Assembly (NCBI GenBank): GCA_963783945.1
Contig: CAWAPS010000021.1
Span: 1-35,462, forward strand
Direction: 5' to 3'
Source of the DNA: CAWAPS01 sp963783945
GTDB taxonomy: Bacteria; Actinomycetota; Acidimicrobiia; Acidimicrobiales; Palsa-688
DNA: 35,462 nucleotides
Shown: one piece after another, positions 1 to 8,699 of the stretch
Layout of the letters: each line of letters opens with the position of its first letter
Numbering within the stretch: position 1 is the stretch's first letter
Program-made: the position numbers and the translations under genes
The notes under the pieces: model-generated
The model's database searches: none
What the model saw: the letters and a program-made list of their open reading frames with translations, nothing else
Told to the model about the DNA's origin: nothing

Positions 1-1
1 G

Positions 2-427
2 GTGTGGATGACCTTGGAGGAGGTCGCCCTGGACGCCGTCGCCGAAGGCGACCGCCTGGTGGCCCGGACCTCGGCTCGACAGGTCGCGGAGCGACTCGGG
101 GTCGCCCCCGGCACCGCCGCTGGGGCTCTGGGGGTCCTCCGTGACCGTGGTCTGCTGGTGCTCGAACGCGAGCAGGGACCTGTGGGCCGCTTCGGCCTGT
201 CCGTCTACGTCCTCGGCCCGCTGGCGGGGCTCGCCGTCGTCCCACCGCGTGCGGGCCGCCCACACGTGGCATCGCCATCGTTGGGGAAGCCGCACGTGGA
301 CAGTGCTGATCGTCGGGGTATGGCCCGGCCACCCGCGGACGAACCACACACGGACGGGCCACCTCCGCCGCCGTCCCTGCGGTGCCCCGGCCAGGAGACG
401 CTTGACCTTCGGAGGGCGTCTTCGTGA
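2..427 (+). CDS. Small winged-helix/HTH-like DNA-binding protein, possibly 5'-partial
   Basis: The first ~60 residues read like a GntR/MarR-type winged helix: an alternating hydrophobic helix, then a turn-helix unit (around SARQVAERLGVAPGTAAGAL) followed by a basic wing with LRDRGLLVLER. The remainder is Pro/Arg/His-rich and looks disordered. The frame is open to the window edge, so the GTG at base 2 may not be the true start. It lies about 155 bp upstream of the relaxase in the same direction. Small HTH proteins are common beside actinobacterial MobF relaxases and may regulate the transfer genes; that role is inferred from position only. Confidence 0.6.
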   Translation: MWMTLEEVALDAVAEGDRLVARTSARQVAERLGVAPGTAAGALGVLRDRGLLVLEREQGPVGRFGLSVYVLGPLAGLAVVPPRAGRPHVASPSLGKPHVDSADRRGMARPPADEPHTDGPPPPPSLRCPGQETLDLRRASS

Positions 428-583
428 GCGCGTTTGCGGTTGCCTCCCCCGAGGGGTGGCAAGTGTCTGTGCCTGGTTGGCCTGCTGTGGTGGAGAGGTG
501 GATCGTTGCTGGGCTGTTGGCGTTGGGCGTGTTGGCGTTGGGGTGTTGGTCGTGGTGGTGAATGGCGTTGGGGGTGGTGGCGG

Positions 584-3500
584 GTGTTGACGGTGACGGG
601 GTTGTCGAATGCGGAGTATTTGATTTCGTCGGTGGCGTTGAGCGTCGATGAGTACTACGCGGGGGTGGGGGAGTCGCCGGGGGTGTGGGCGGGCCGGTGG
701 GCGGAGGGTTTGGGGCTGTCGGCGGTGGTGGAGGCCGACCAGTTGCGGGCCTTGGTGGACGGGAAGCATCCGACATCGGGTGTCGATCTTTTGGCCGGGT
801 GTCGGCCCCGTTCGGTGCTGGCGTTCGATCTGACGTTCTCGGCTCCGAAGAGCGTGTGGTTGTTGTGGGCGCTTGGTTCGGGGCCGGTGGCCGAGGTGGT
901 GGCCGCGGCGCACCGGGAGGCGGCGGAGGTGGCGTTGGGGTTTTTGGAGGAGCGGGCTGCGCTGGCCCGGGTGCAGTCGCAGGGGGTGCGCCGGCGGGTG
1001 GGCACTGGGGGTTGGGTGGTGGCGGGGTTCGTGCATCGGACGAGCCGGGAGGGTGATCCGCAGTTGCATTCGCATTTTTTGGTGTCGAACCTGGTGCAGC
1101 GGGCGGGCGATGGCCGCCATGTGGCTTTCGATGCGGGGCCGTTGTTCGAGTGGGCCAGGGCGGCCGGATCGGTCTACCAGAATCACCTGCAGCGAACCCT
1201 GTCGAGGGAGTTGGCGGTGGTGTGGGGGCCGGATAGGAACAACACCCGGGAGATGGAGGGCTTCACCCGCGCCCAGCTGCGGGCGTTCTCCAAGCGCAGC
1301 GCCCAGATCGAGGCCGAGCTCGAAGCAAAGGGGGCGGTGTATGAGTCGCCGGCGTTGCGGATGCAGGCCGATGATGAGGCGTCGTTGGCGACCAGGACGG
1401 GCAAGGATCACTCGCTCACTCCTTCGCTGCTGGCCGGGCGGTGGCAGCGCGAGGCGGAGCAGGTCGGGCTGTCCGCCGGGGTCGACCTAGAGGAAAGGTT
1501 GTGTCGGGGTGGTCCACGGTTGGCGCGGCCCGGCTGGGAGGACGTCACCGCGGCTCTGGTCGATCCGGAGGTCGGGTTGTGCTCGAGGTCGGCACGCTTC
1601 ACCCGGGCGGATGTGGTTGAGCATGTCTGCGCCATGTCGGGGGGCCGGCTGTCGGTGGAGGAGATCACTGCGATGGCCGACCGGTTCGTCGACTCCGACC
1701 TGGCGGTTCGCCTGACCCCGGACCCTGAGGCGGGCCGGCGGCGATCCGCTGAATGGTCGACCGCGGCGCATCGGGGCCTGGAGGACCGCACACTGGCTTT
1801 GATGGACACCCTGGCGTCCCGGTCCGGCCCGGTCATCAGCGAGGCGGCGGTGGAGGCGGCCTTGGGGGCGGCGCCGGGGTTGGGGGAGGATCAGGTGGCG
1901 GCGGTGCGGGTGCTGGCCGGTGAGGGTGGCAGTCTGCGGGCGGTGCTGTCGCCGGCCGGGTATGGCAAGACGACGATGTTGCACACCGCGGCCCAAGCGG
2001 CCGGCGCTGACGGTCAACTGGTGGTGGCGGTGGCTACCACGGCCAAGGCGGTGGCGGAGCTGGCCGGCGCCGGCCTGGACGCCAAGACGATCGCCCGGCT
2101 GCGCATCGACCTGACCGACGGGCCTTTGGCGGCCGGGACGGTAATGGTGCTCGATGAGATCTCCCAGACCCCTACCGCCGAGGTCGAGGCTGTGCTGGCG
2201 GCGGTGGACGCCTGCCCGGGCGGGTCGATCTGGGTGCTGGGCGATCCCCGCCAATCGCAGCCGGTGGGGGCGGGCGGAGCCGCCGACCGCATCGAACAGC
2301 TCGCCGCCGATGGCCAGATTGCGTGGGCCCGGCTGACGGTCAATCGCCGCCAGGTCGACGCCGCCGACCGCGAAGCCCTGGACCTGCTGCGCCGCGGCGA
2401 TCCTGGCGGATCCCAAGCTTTGCGGGCCGGGCAGGGGTGGGAGCACGAGGACGCCAGCCCGACCCAAACCCGCCAGGCCATGGCGGAGGCGGTCTGTGCC
2501 GACATCGACCGTTACGGCGCCGAGCAGGTGGCGGCGCTCGTTGTGTCTCACAGCGACGGCGAGGATCTCGCCGACCGCATCCGAGCCGGCCTGGCAGACA
2601 ACGACGCCTTGACCGGGCCGACCATGACCGGCCCCGGCTGGACCGGCGATCGCGAGTATCGGGCGGGGGACCGGGTGCTGCTGCACGCCCGGTGTGGCCC
2701 GTCGGGCAGCCGACTGGTCAACGGCACCACGGCAACGGTCACCCGGGTAGGCACCGATGGGCTGACCGTTCGCCTCGACAGGGGCGGCGGTGGGGAGGTG
2801 CTGCTTCCGGCCGCCTTCGTGAGCGGCGTGAGAAAGGACGGCGCACCCAACCTGTCCCATTCGTGGGCCCGGACCGTCGATGGGGCTCAGGGCGGCACCT
2901 GGGAGGCCTGCCATCTGCTGGGCAGCTCGGCGCTGGACGCCTACCGTGGTTACACCGGCCAGTCGCGCTCGCGTCGGCCCACCCACACCTGGAACACCAC
3001 CCGGGTGACGGTGGTCGATCACGGCGGGATCCTGGCCGATCAGCGAGACGGGGCCGAGCAGGTAGCCGACGCGCTCAGGCGCCAACCCGATCCGTCCCTG
3101 GCCGCCCGCAGCGACCCGTGGGTGGTTGAGCGTCAGCTCCGCCAGCTCATGGCCGAACACGAAGGAGTTCTCGGCGGACGGCCCGCCAACCGCCAGGACG
3201 CGCTGGCGGTCGCCACCGACGAGATGTCATCGGCGCGTAGTCGGCTCGGAGACCTGGACGCCGCCGCTGCTCGCAGCGCAGATACCCTCCACGACCTGGG
3301 TTCGTTGGCCGGGTTGAGCCGCCACGGCCGGGACCATCGAAGGGTGCTCCAAGACAGGCTCGAGGGTGACATGAGGCGGGCTGCGGCCGCCCGAGCTCGC
3401 TACGAGGAGATCGCCTACGGGGTGGGGTGGCTCCGTGACGAGCAGGACGCCTTCGAAGGGTTCGAGACGGCCGAAGGCTGGCGGCGAGCTGACCTGGTCC

Positions 3501-4417
3501 GCCTGCTGCACCGGCTCGATCACCACTGGGCCGAGGTAGTCGCCGTCTGCGTGGGCGCCGACGACCCGCTCGCCTACGGGATCGGCCAGCTCCGCCACGC
3601 CCGCAGCACCCTGGACGCCGAGAGACGGGCCGCTGACGCGGGAATACCCGACGACCGGACTGACCAGTGGCAGCAGAGCCGCCAGCAGCTGCCGGAGACC
3701 GTCAGGCAGCGCCGCCAAGCCGAAGAGCTACTCGCGGAGAGCCGGGCCAGGCTTGAAGACGCCGGCCGCCGGCGATGGGGCCGCCACGACTATCAAGGCG
3801 TGGCCGACGCCCAGGCCCAAGTCGACGCCGGCGAACGCTGGGTCGAGCAGGCGGTAATCGCGGAGCGCGAACTTCGGGAGCGTCTCGGCGCCCTGGCCGA
3901 GCACCAGGAGCGACGTAAAACCCACATCGCAGACATCTCCGTCCGGCGCAAGGAACTCGACACCACCGTCGCCCAGATCGACGCCGACTTGGACCGCACC
4001 CGTCCCAACCGGGTCGCTGCGCTCGCCGACGACCCGCCCGAACATCTGGTCTCCTGGATCGGACCGGCGCCGGACACACCCGCAGGCAGAGCCGTATGGT
4101 GCCACCACGCCCTCGACATCGAAGCCGACCTCGACCGAAACGACGGCCGGATTCCGTCCTGGAGCGGACGGAGCCCGCGCACCGACCGGGCCCGCCACCA
4201 AATTGTTATCGCCGACCGGGTGCTCGAAGCCAGCAGCGACCGGGCCGGGCCTGGCGAATGGGCCGAACTCGCCCAACAAGCCGGCGTCATCCTCGACCAG
4301 GTGCGCCGAGTCGAACGCAACCGCGCCACCAGACAGCGCACGCCAGGCCAATGGCAACAACCTCAGCCATGGATCGACCATGCGGCCGAACGACCGCAGC
4401 CGGGTATCACCAGGTAG
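584..4417 (+). CDS. MobF-family conjugative relaxase/helicase (TrwC/TraA-like)
   Basis: The protein (1277 aa from this GTG) nicks a plasmid or ICE at oriT, stays covalently attached to the strand and unwinds it during transfer. The start was chosen because the family begins with a LTVTGLS-type strand; the longer frame from 434 adds a Trp-rich, unlikely tail. A Tyr pair (DEYY) lies near residue 25. The HUH metal site is H151, H162 and H164 (from HRTSREG to LHSHF). The SF1 helicase part shows Walker A AGYGKTT with K462, Walker B VMVLDEIS, motif III LGDPRQSQPVG, and a late DGAQG plus YTGQSRSR segment. The last ~450 residues are Arg/Glu/Ala-rich and probably coiled coil. Length fits the family. 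No type IV secretion or coupling-protein genes are visible here, so the module may be partial. Confidence 0.93.
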   Translation: MLTVTGLSNAEYLISSVALSVDEYYAGVGESPGVWAGRWAEGLGLSAVVEADQLRALVDGKHPTSGVDLLAGCRPRSVLAFDLTFSAPKSVWLLWALGSGPVAEVVAAAHREAAEVALGFLEERAALARVQSQGVRRRVGTGGWVVAGFVHRTSREGDPQLHSHFLVSNLVQRAGDGRHVAFDAGPLFEWARAAGSVYQNHLQRTLSRELAVVWGPDRNNTREMEGFTRAQLRAFSKRSAQIEAELEAKGAVYESPALRMQADDEASLATRTGKDHSLTPSLLAGRWQREAEQVGLSAGVDLEERLCRGGPRLARPGWEDVTAALVDPEVGLCSRSARFTRADVVEHVCAMSGGRLSVEEITAMADRFVDSDLAVRLTPDPEAGRRRSAEWSTAAHRGLEDRTLALMDTLASRSGPVISEAAVEAALGAAPGLGEDQVAAVRVLAGEGGSLRAVLSPAGYGKTTMLHTAAQAAGADGQLVVAVATTAKAVAELAGAGLDAKTIARLRIDLTDGPLAAGTVMVLDEISQTPTAEVEAVLAAVDACPGGSIWVLGDPRQSQPVGAGGAADRIEQLAADGQIAWARLTVNRRQVDAADREALDLLRRGDPGGSQALRAGQGWEHEDASPTQTRQAMAEAVCADIDRYGAEQVAALVVSHSDGEDLADRIRAGLADNDALTGPTMTGPGWTGDREYRAGDRVLLHARCGPSGSRLVNGTTATVTRVGTDGLTVRLDRGGGGEVLLPAAFVSGVRKDGAPNLSHSWARTVDGAQGGTWEACHLLGSSALDAYRGYTGQSRSRRPTHTWNTTRVTVVDHGGILADQRDGAEQVADALRRQPDPSLAARSDPWVVERQLRQLMAEHEGVLGGRPANRQDALAVATDEMSSARSRLGDLDAAAARSADTLHDLGSLAGLSRHGRDHRRVLQDRLEGDMRRAAAARARYEEIAYGVGWLRDEQDAFEGFETAEGWRRADLVRLLHRLDHHWAEVVAVCVGADDPLAYGIGQLRHARSTLDAERRAADAGIPDDRTDQWQQSRQQLPETVRQRRQAEELLAESRARLEDAGRRRWGRHDYQGVADAQAQVDAGERWVEQAVIAERELRERLGALAEHQERRKTHIADISVRRKELDTTVAQIDADLDRTRPNRVAALADDPPEHLVSWIGPAPDTPAGRAVWCHHALDIEADLDRNDGRIPSWSGRSPRTDRARHQIVIADRVLEASSDRAGPGEWAELAQQAGVILDQVRRVERNRATRQRTPGQWQQPQPWIDHAAERPQPGITR

Positions 4418-4499
4418 CGGAGGGGGACTTCCCTCGGGTCACACATCATCGACGTCATTGCCACCAGTACCGCGGAGGAGACGGCTTCGCAGATTCGTG

Positions 4500-5218
4500 T
4501 GAGAGCGGAGCGAATCCGGACAGCTTGGGTACTGATGACAATGCGATCCGGTTTCTACGGGACCTTTTCGAACCGGGCAAGCCGGTAGCCGTGATCTGTC
4601 ATGGCCTCTGGTCCCTGAAAGAAGTGGACGTCGTCCGAAGGCTGTCACGGGCGGCTACTGAGCTACTCGTTACACCCCTGGTGGCAGTCGCGGGGGCGCT
4701 ACTCGTCGCCATGGTCACAGTCGATCCCGGACGCATCGACGAACGGTCGCGCCCGGCGCACTACTGCCGGATCGCCATCGTGTTCACTTTGATCTTTGGC
4801 ACAGCCTGGGTAACGGCAGTTCTGACCCGCGACCTCATCTACGGGAATGCCGAGATCACCAACTCCGGCCCGGAACTCCTGCGGGCGGGCGGCCTGGTTT
4901 GGGTCAGCCAGGTGATCACGTTCGCCTTCTTGTACTGGGAACTAGACCTCGGAGGACCAGGCCAACGCGCCCCACAAGGAGCGCCAATACCCCGACCTTG
5001 CCTTCCCGCAAGACCTCAATCCCGAAGTGCGGCGCCCAGGCTGGCGGCCCTTGTTCACCGACTACCTGTACCTGGGACTGACCAACGGTCTGGCGTTCAG
5101 TCCCACCGACACCATGCCGATCGCCTCCTGGGCGAAGCTCGCCATGGGCATCCAGTCCATCCCTTCCCTCTCCATCCTCGGCCTCGTGATCGCCCGGGCC
5201 GTGAACATCTTCAAGTGA
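4500..5218 (+). pseudogene. DJ-1/PfpI C-terminal fragment fused to a frameshifted DUF1345-like integral membrane protein
   Basis: From about 4500 to 4630 the frame reads like the centre of a DJ-1/PfpI-family protein: NPDSL..D..AIRFLRDLF, then GKPVAVICHG with the nucleophile-elbow Cys, then breaks off after EVDVVR. The same frame runs straight into a different protein with three hydrophobic segments (LLVTPLVAVAGALLVAM, IAIVFTLIFGTAWVTAVL, GLVWVSQVITFAFLYWEL). This resembles actinobacterial DUF1345-like membrane proteins, whose hallmark is YWELD.GGP and later AFSPTDTMP. The frame shifts by one base near 4960, at GGACCAGGCC. The C-terminal half (RPGWRPLFTDYLYLGLTNGLAFSP onward, ending VARAVNI-like at 5218) then continues in the next frame. 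Likely a deletion-created fusion of two dead genes; the frameshift could also be a sequencing error. Confidence 0.6.
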
Positions 5219-5306
5219 CAAGCGCCAGGAACCAGGCCGCACGCACGACCCTGAACCAGGCTTACTTGGGGTTCACGCTTCTGAAGACCAGCGGGCTCCT
5301 CGCCTC

Positions 5307-5757
5307 TCATGGGGGATCGCGGGGCGATCCGGATGTGCCTTCAGTGAGGCGCTCGGTTAGGAGGGCGATCTGTACTCGCAGTTTTGCCAGCTCCCGCGCC
5401 ATGGCTTCATAGTCTCCGCCATCAGGTGCGAGGGGGGCATCGCCATCTATCTCGGACTCGACCGACGAGTCGCCTTCGGAGGCGGAGCCATCGATGCGGA
5501 AGAAGCTGGCGAGCGATCCGGCGAGCACGCCGACGACCGCGATCCCCGGTGACCATGATCATGACTCCGGCCGCACGGCCTGCAGTGGTTTTGGGGACGA
5601 TGTCTCCATAGCCGACCGTGGTGAGCGTCACGATCCCCCACCAATGCGAATCACCATAGGTTGCGAACTCCGAGTTGGTGGCGTGCTCGGCGTGGTAGGC
5701 GATGGCCGATCCGAAGAACACGACCCCGACCGCCACGATCAGGACCGAACCGAGACG
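5307..5757 (-). pseudogene. Potassium-channel pore domain fragment (N-terminus missing, one frameshift)
   Basis: On the minus strand the frame reads a transmembrane helix (RLGSVLIVAVGVVFFGSAIA), a pore helix, the selectivity filter TTVGYGD and a second helix. This is the S5-pore-S6 unit of a voltage-gated-like K+ channel. After VMIMVTG the frame breaks at a run of four C/G (5544-5547); skipping one base restores a match to AVVGVLAGSLASFF and an acidic, coiled-coil-like tail ending at 5307. Immediately upstream there is an in-frame TAA and then the inserted IS element, so the voltage-sensor helices S1-S4 expected in this family are absent. The piece cannot be a normal channel as it stands. Confidence 0.7.
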
Positions 5758-5767
5758 CTTAGCTTAG

Positions 5768-5784
5768 CCCGAATCCACCGATTG
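5768..5784. repeat. Left terminal inverted repeat of the IS1380-like element
   Basis: 17-bp end repeat CCCGAATCCACCGATTG, paired with the copy at 7381-7397. The adjoining CTTAG at 5763-5767 is the target-site duplication; a second CTTAG immediately outside it (5758-5762) makes the target locally repetitive. Confidence 0.8.
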
Positions 5785-5957
5785 ATTTTGTGTGATGGTC
5801 GGCGTGGCTTTGGAACGCCTGGCGGTGGGTCGTGTAGCCGGTTGGGGGTCGAATGGCTCTGCGGGGATGTCAGCGGCCGTTGAGGATCCAAGCCCTTTGA
5901 GCGTGCTGGTGGTCATCGACGGTGCGGCCGAGGCGGCATCGCCTGCTACTGGTGGGT

Positions 5958-7277
5958 TCAGGTCACCAACACGACGGCGCGCAGGTTGATCAGCGACTGG
6001 TCGAACGCTTGGGCCCAGGGCCAGCGTTGGGGCAGGTGCAGAGTGAAGTGGCGAGCTGAGCGGGTCAGTCGGCCGGGCAGATCCAGATGGCGGCGGCGGA
6101 GAGTGTCGGTGGTGATCAGCGTCTGGCCCAGGCCGATGCGGCTGGTCCAGCGGGCCAGGTTGTGGGCGATCACGTTCAAACCCAGCCAGGCGGCGTTGGC
6201 CCCGAACCGCCCGGAGGGCAGATGGTTGAGACCCACCCCGTATTTGAGATCCCGGATGGCGTTTTCTACCTCGGCGTGGCGGCGATGGTCGGCCTCGAGT
6301 TCGACCATGTCGCCGGAACGGTCGGTGATGAACGGGTGATAGGCGTAGGTGGCCAGCAGGGCCAGCTGAGAGCCGGGCGTGGGTTTGACCCGGCGCACGA
6401 TCAGCCGGCACGGCTGGCCTTTGCCGGCGAAGGGCCGATAGGAAATCTCGGCCACCTCGGCGCCGTCGGCGAAGTACGGGATCGGCACCCAAGCCGACTC
6501 GGCGATGGCGGCGATAGCGGTGTGGATAGCGCCTTTGTGCAGCTTGGCGGTGATCGAGTAGCGCACATCGGCGGCCCGGCAGGCGTCGACCACTTTGCGG
6601 CTGTAGAAACCCGAGTCACCCCGCAAGCTCAGCGCCCCGGTGGCGCCGGCGGCCCGGACCCGGCCGAAGGTCTCGGTCAGAAAGCTGGCCGCCCCCCGCC
6701 CCGAATGGGCGTTGCCGCCCCGCAGGCGGCAGCCCAGCACATCGGCGGTGCCGGCCATCACGGCGAAGAGCGGGTGATAGCCCCGCACGTGGTTGTAGGT
6801 GAACCGGGTGCCGCCCTGCTTAGCCAGCCCGTAGGTCTCGACAATGCTGGAGTCCACGTCGATGGTCACCGGATCACCGCCCGGGCCGGCGCCCGCCGCC
6901 CAGGCCCGGGCCAAAGCCTCGCCGGCCACCTGATCGATCTGGCGGGCGTGGCCCCAGGTGAAACTTCTCAAGTAGGTGCCGATGGTCGAGGGGGCGGCCA
7001 CCCCATGGCCCAACACGGCCTGGGTGGCCCCGGCTCGCAGCACGTCGCAATCGTCGATGCAGTCCCCGCCGGCCAGCACCGAGTGGATCACCGTCATGGC
7101 CTTGTGCCCCACGTTGGCTCGGCCCGGGGCGTCGCCCAGGTCGACATGGGCCTCGAACAGCTCCCGCAGGCCCAAGCGCTGGGCCAAGGTGGCCGGAACG
7201 ATCAGCCCGGCGTTGGCCACCAGCCGCTCATCGTCAAAGGTCACGGCGATGGCGTCAAGACTGCGCGATACTTGCAT
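5958..7277 (-). CDS. IS1380-family DDE transposase
   Basis: A 439-residue intact transposase with an RNase H-like catalytic core. The likely acidic triad is D140 or D142 in TIDVDSSIVETYG, D221 in LRGDSGFYS, and E338 in HAEVENAIRDLK. The fold context (long insertion before the last Glu, the ..YGVGLNHLPSG segment after it) matches IS1380 rather than IS4 or IS5. The ATG at 7277 lies a few bases after the end of an imperfect inverted repeat (7281-7294 with 7338-7351) that may control expression. Confidence 0.93.
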   Translation of the reverse strand: MQVSRSLDAIAVTFDDERLVANAGLIVPATLAQRLGLRELFEAHVDLGDAPGRANVGHKAMTVIHSVLAGGDCIDDCDVLRAGATQAVLGHGVAAPSTIGTYLRSFTWGHARQIDQVAGEALARAWAAGAGPGGDPVTIDVDSSIVETYGLAKQGGTRFTYNHVRGYHPLFAVMAGTADVLGCRLRGGNAHSGRGAASFLTETFGRVRAAGATGALSLRGDSGFYSRKVVDACRAADVRYSITAKLHKGAIHTAIAAIAESAWVPIPYFADGAEVAEISYRPFAGKGQPCRLIVRRVKPTPGSQLALLATYAYHPFITDRSGDMVELEADHRRHAEVENAIRDLKYGVGLNHLPSGRFGANAAWLGLNVIAHNLARWTSRIGLGQTLITTDTLRRRHLDLPGRLTRSARHFTLHLPQRWPWAQAFDQSLINLRAVVLVT

Positions 7278-7280
7278 CGA

Positions 7281-7351
7281 AAAGATGCCTTCTGGCTCGG
7301 GATCAATGTGGCTTTAGCAACCAACATTCTCCCAGGTCAGAGGGCATCTTT
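7281..7351 (-). promoter_or_regulatory. Inverted repeat in the transposase leader
   Basis: AAAGATGCCTTCTG (7281-7294) and CAGAGGGCATCTTT (7338-7351) form 13 of 14 complementary pairs around a 43-base AT-richer loop, directly upstream of the transposase ATG at 7277. In RNA read into the element this would fold next to the start codon; in DNA it could be a dimeric operator over the promoter. Leader hairpins that block read-through translation are known for IS10 and IS50; that role here is inferred. Confidence 0.5.
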
Positions 7352-7380
7352 CGCGGATATTTCAATCCCCCAAGAGAACC

Positions 7381-7397
7381 CGATCAGTGGATCCGGG
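7381..7397. repeat. Right terminal inverted repeat of the IS1380-like element
   Basis: On the plus strand it reads CGATCAGTGGATCCGGG, the reverse complement of the left end with three mismatches, followed by the CTTAG duplication at 7398-7402. Confidence 0.8.
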
Positions 7398-7398
7398 C

Positions 7399-7662
7399 TT
7401 AGCTAAAATCGACTTCGACTCCGTCGAAGACCCCCTTGACCAGAGGCGCTTCTTCAGGTACGTCGATCTGCACTGCCAGATAGCCGTGCTTGGCCATCAT
7501 CGCGTGGATCTGGGCTTTGGCCGACGTTCGAAGCGCGGTGAGCTTGGCCCGTTGTGCCGAGGTCCGGATTATGCCGATGTCGATCTCGTCGACCGTTGCC
7601 GATGCGGTGAGTGGAGCGAGAAGCTCGGCATAATCGGGGGCGCTCGGTCGATTCTTTCCTCT
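7399..7662 (-). pseudogene. Unrecognised gene fragment, C-terminal ~84 codons
   Basis: Minus-strand frame, open for about 85 codons and closing at TAA beside the IS. It reads as a helical, Ala-rich peptide (around TSAQRAKLTALRTSAKAQIH) followed by VQIDVPEEAPLVKGVFDG. There is a TGA just upstream and no ATG, GTG or TTG before the middle, so if real it has lost its 5' end. Removing the IS puts its TAA in the same frame as the channel fragment, with only a few bases between. No family recognised. Confidence 0.3.
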
Positions 7663-7693
7663 TCAAAGCCGCTCTGGCTGGAGAGGAGAGGAC

Positions 7694-8625
7694 ATGGGAC
7701 GTGGCTATGTGTTCGGGGCGTTGGCCGTCTACGCGGTGGGCTTCCGTGAGGACTTGCTGGCCGAGGGCTACACGGAGGGTTCGGCAGAAAGGCTGATCCA
7801 TCTGATGGCGCACGTGAGCCGATGGCTGGATAGTCGTGGGCTCAAGGTTGCTGAGTTCGGGGCGGGGGAGATAGAAGCCTTCGTCGCCGATCGCCGAGCC
7901 GACGGGTATGTGGGTTGGCGGTCAGCTCGGGCGTTGGCACCGATGCTGGAGTACTTGGAGGGGTTGGGTGTGTGCATCCAGGAGGGGGGTGAGAGCAGCG
8001 CCGGGGACCGACTGCGCGACTGCTATAGGGCCTATCTGATCGGCGAGAGAGGAGTTGCTCCAGCCAGCCTTCGTTCGTATCTGGGGGTTGCCCGACGGTT
8101 CGTGGAGCGGTTGGGGTTGGGTGAGCAAGACCTGTCAATCCTGACGGCGGCTGCGGTGACCACGTTTGTGACCGACGAGTGCGCTCGCCGCTCGCCAGGC
8201 TCGGCGTCGGCGACCATGACCGGGATGCGATCGTTCCTTCGGTTCTTGTAGCTGGAAGGGCTCACACCGGTGCTGCTCAGCCCGGCTGTGCCTTCTCCCG
8301 CGGCTTGGAACCTGGCCGGGCTTCCCCGGTCGGTCAGCGCCGACCAGGCGGCAGATCTGTTGGCCTTCTGCGACCGCTATAGCGCCTCGGGGCGCCGGGA
8401 CTTCGCCATCTTGAAGCTGCTCATTCGTCTCGGACTGCGGGCTGGCGAGGTTGCCGAGCTCGACCTGGATGGCGTCGACTGGCATGGCGGTGAGCTGCAG
8501 GTTCGGGGCAAAGCGCATCGCGCTCGAGCGGCTCCCGATCCCGCCCGATGTCGGCGAAGCGATCGCGGATTGGTTGCGCGAAGGCCGTCCCCGGGACGAG
8601 ACCAGCCGCGCCGTTTTGGGTTGGT
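7694..8625 (+). pseudogene. Tyrosine recombinase/integrase pseudogene (XerC/phage type)
   Basis: The ATG follows a strong Shine-Dalgarno (GGAGAGGAGAGGAC). The first 185 codons form a SAM-like core-binding domain. An in-frame TAG at 8249-8251 (after RSFLRFL) stops it, but the same frame continues with the catalytic-domain start: SVSADQAADLL, then RLGLRAGEVAELDLDGVDW, which contains the first catalytic Arg. Near 8517-8530 the frame shifts; the next frame carries ERLPIPPDVGEAIADWLREG. Similarity ends near 8625, so the His-x-x-Arg and nucleophile Tyr are missing. The gene cannot encode an active recombinase. It may be the dead integrase of the element that brought the relaxase, but it could equally come from another island. 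Confidence 0.85.
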
Positions 8626-8699
8626 TATGGCTGGTCGTTCTCGCGGCTCCGGTAGTCGATGCCAATGGTCGGGCAGGTCAGGAATGTAGAGGTCGGCAG

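Larger units (their letters stand above)
5768..7397 (-). mobile_element. Complete IS1380-like insertion sequence with TIRs and 5-bp target duplication
   Basis: The outer ends are imperfect 17-bp inverted repeats: CCCGAATCCACCGATTG at 5768-5784 and CCCGGATCCACTGATCG read inward from 7397 (14 of 17 identical). They are bounded on both sides by CTTAG (5763-5767 and 7398-7402), a 5-bp direct duplication fitting the 4-5 bp duplications known for IS1380. The 1630-bp length and single transposase also fit. The intact ends, duplication and gene suggest a fairly recent, possibly still mobile insertion. Confidence 0.85.

Noticed and set aside
434..583. Longer relaxase start at 434
   Set aside because: The extra 50 residues are Trp/Gly-rich and unlike any relaxase; family alignment favours the GTG at 584.
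1487..3160. 557-codon open frame on the minus strand inside the relaxase gene
   Set aside because: It is antisense to conserved helicase motifs and has the Arg/Gly/His-rich make-up typical of high-GC shadow frames.
6087..7406. 439-codon plus-strand frame across the insertion sequence
   Set aside because: It mirrors the transposase on the opposite strand, and only the minus strand carries the DDE motifs.
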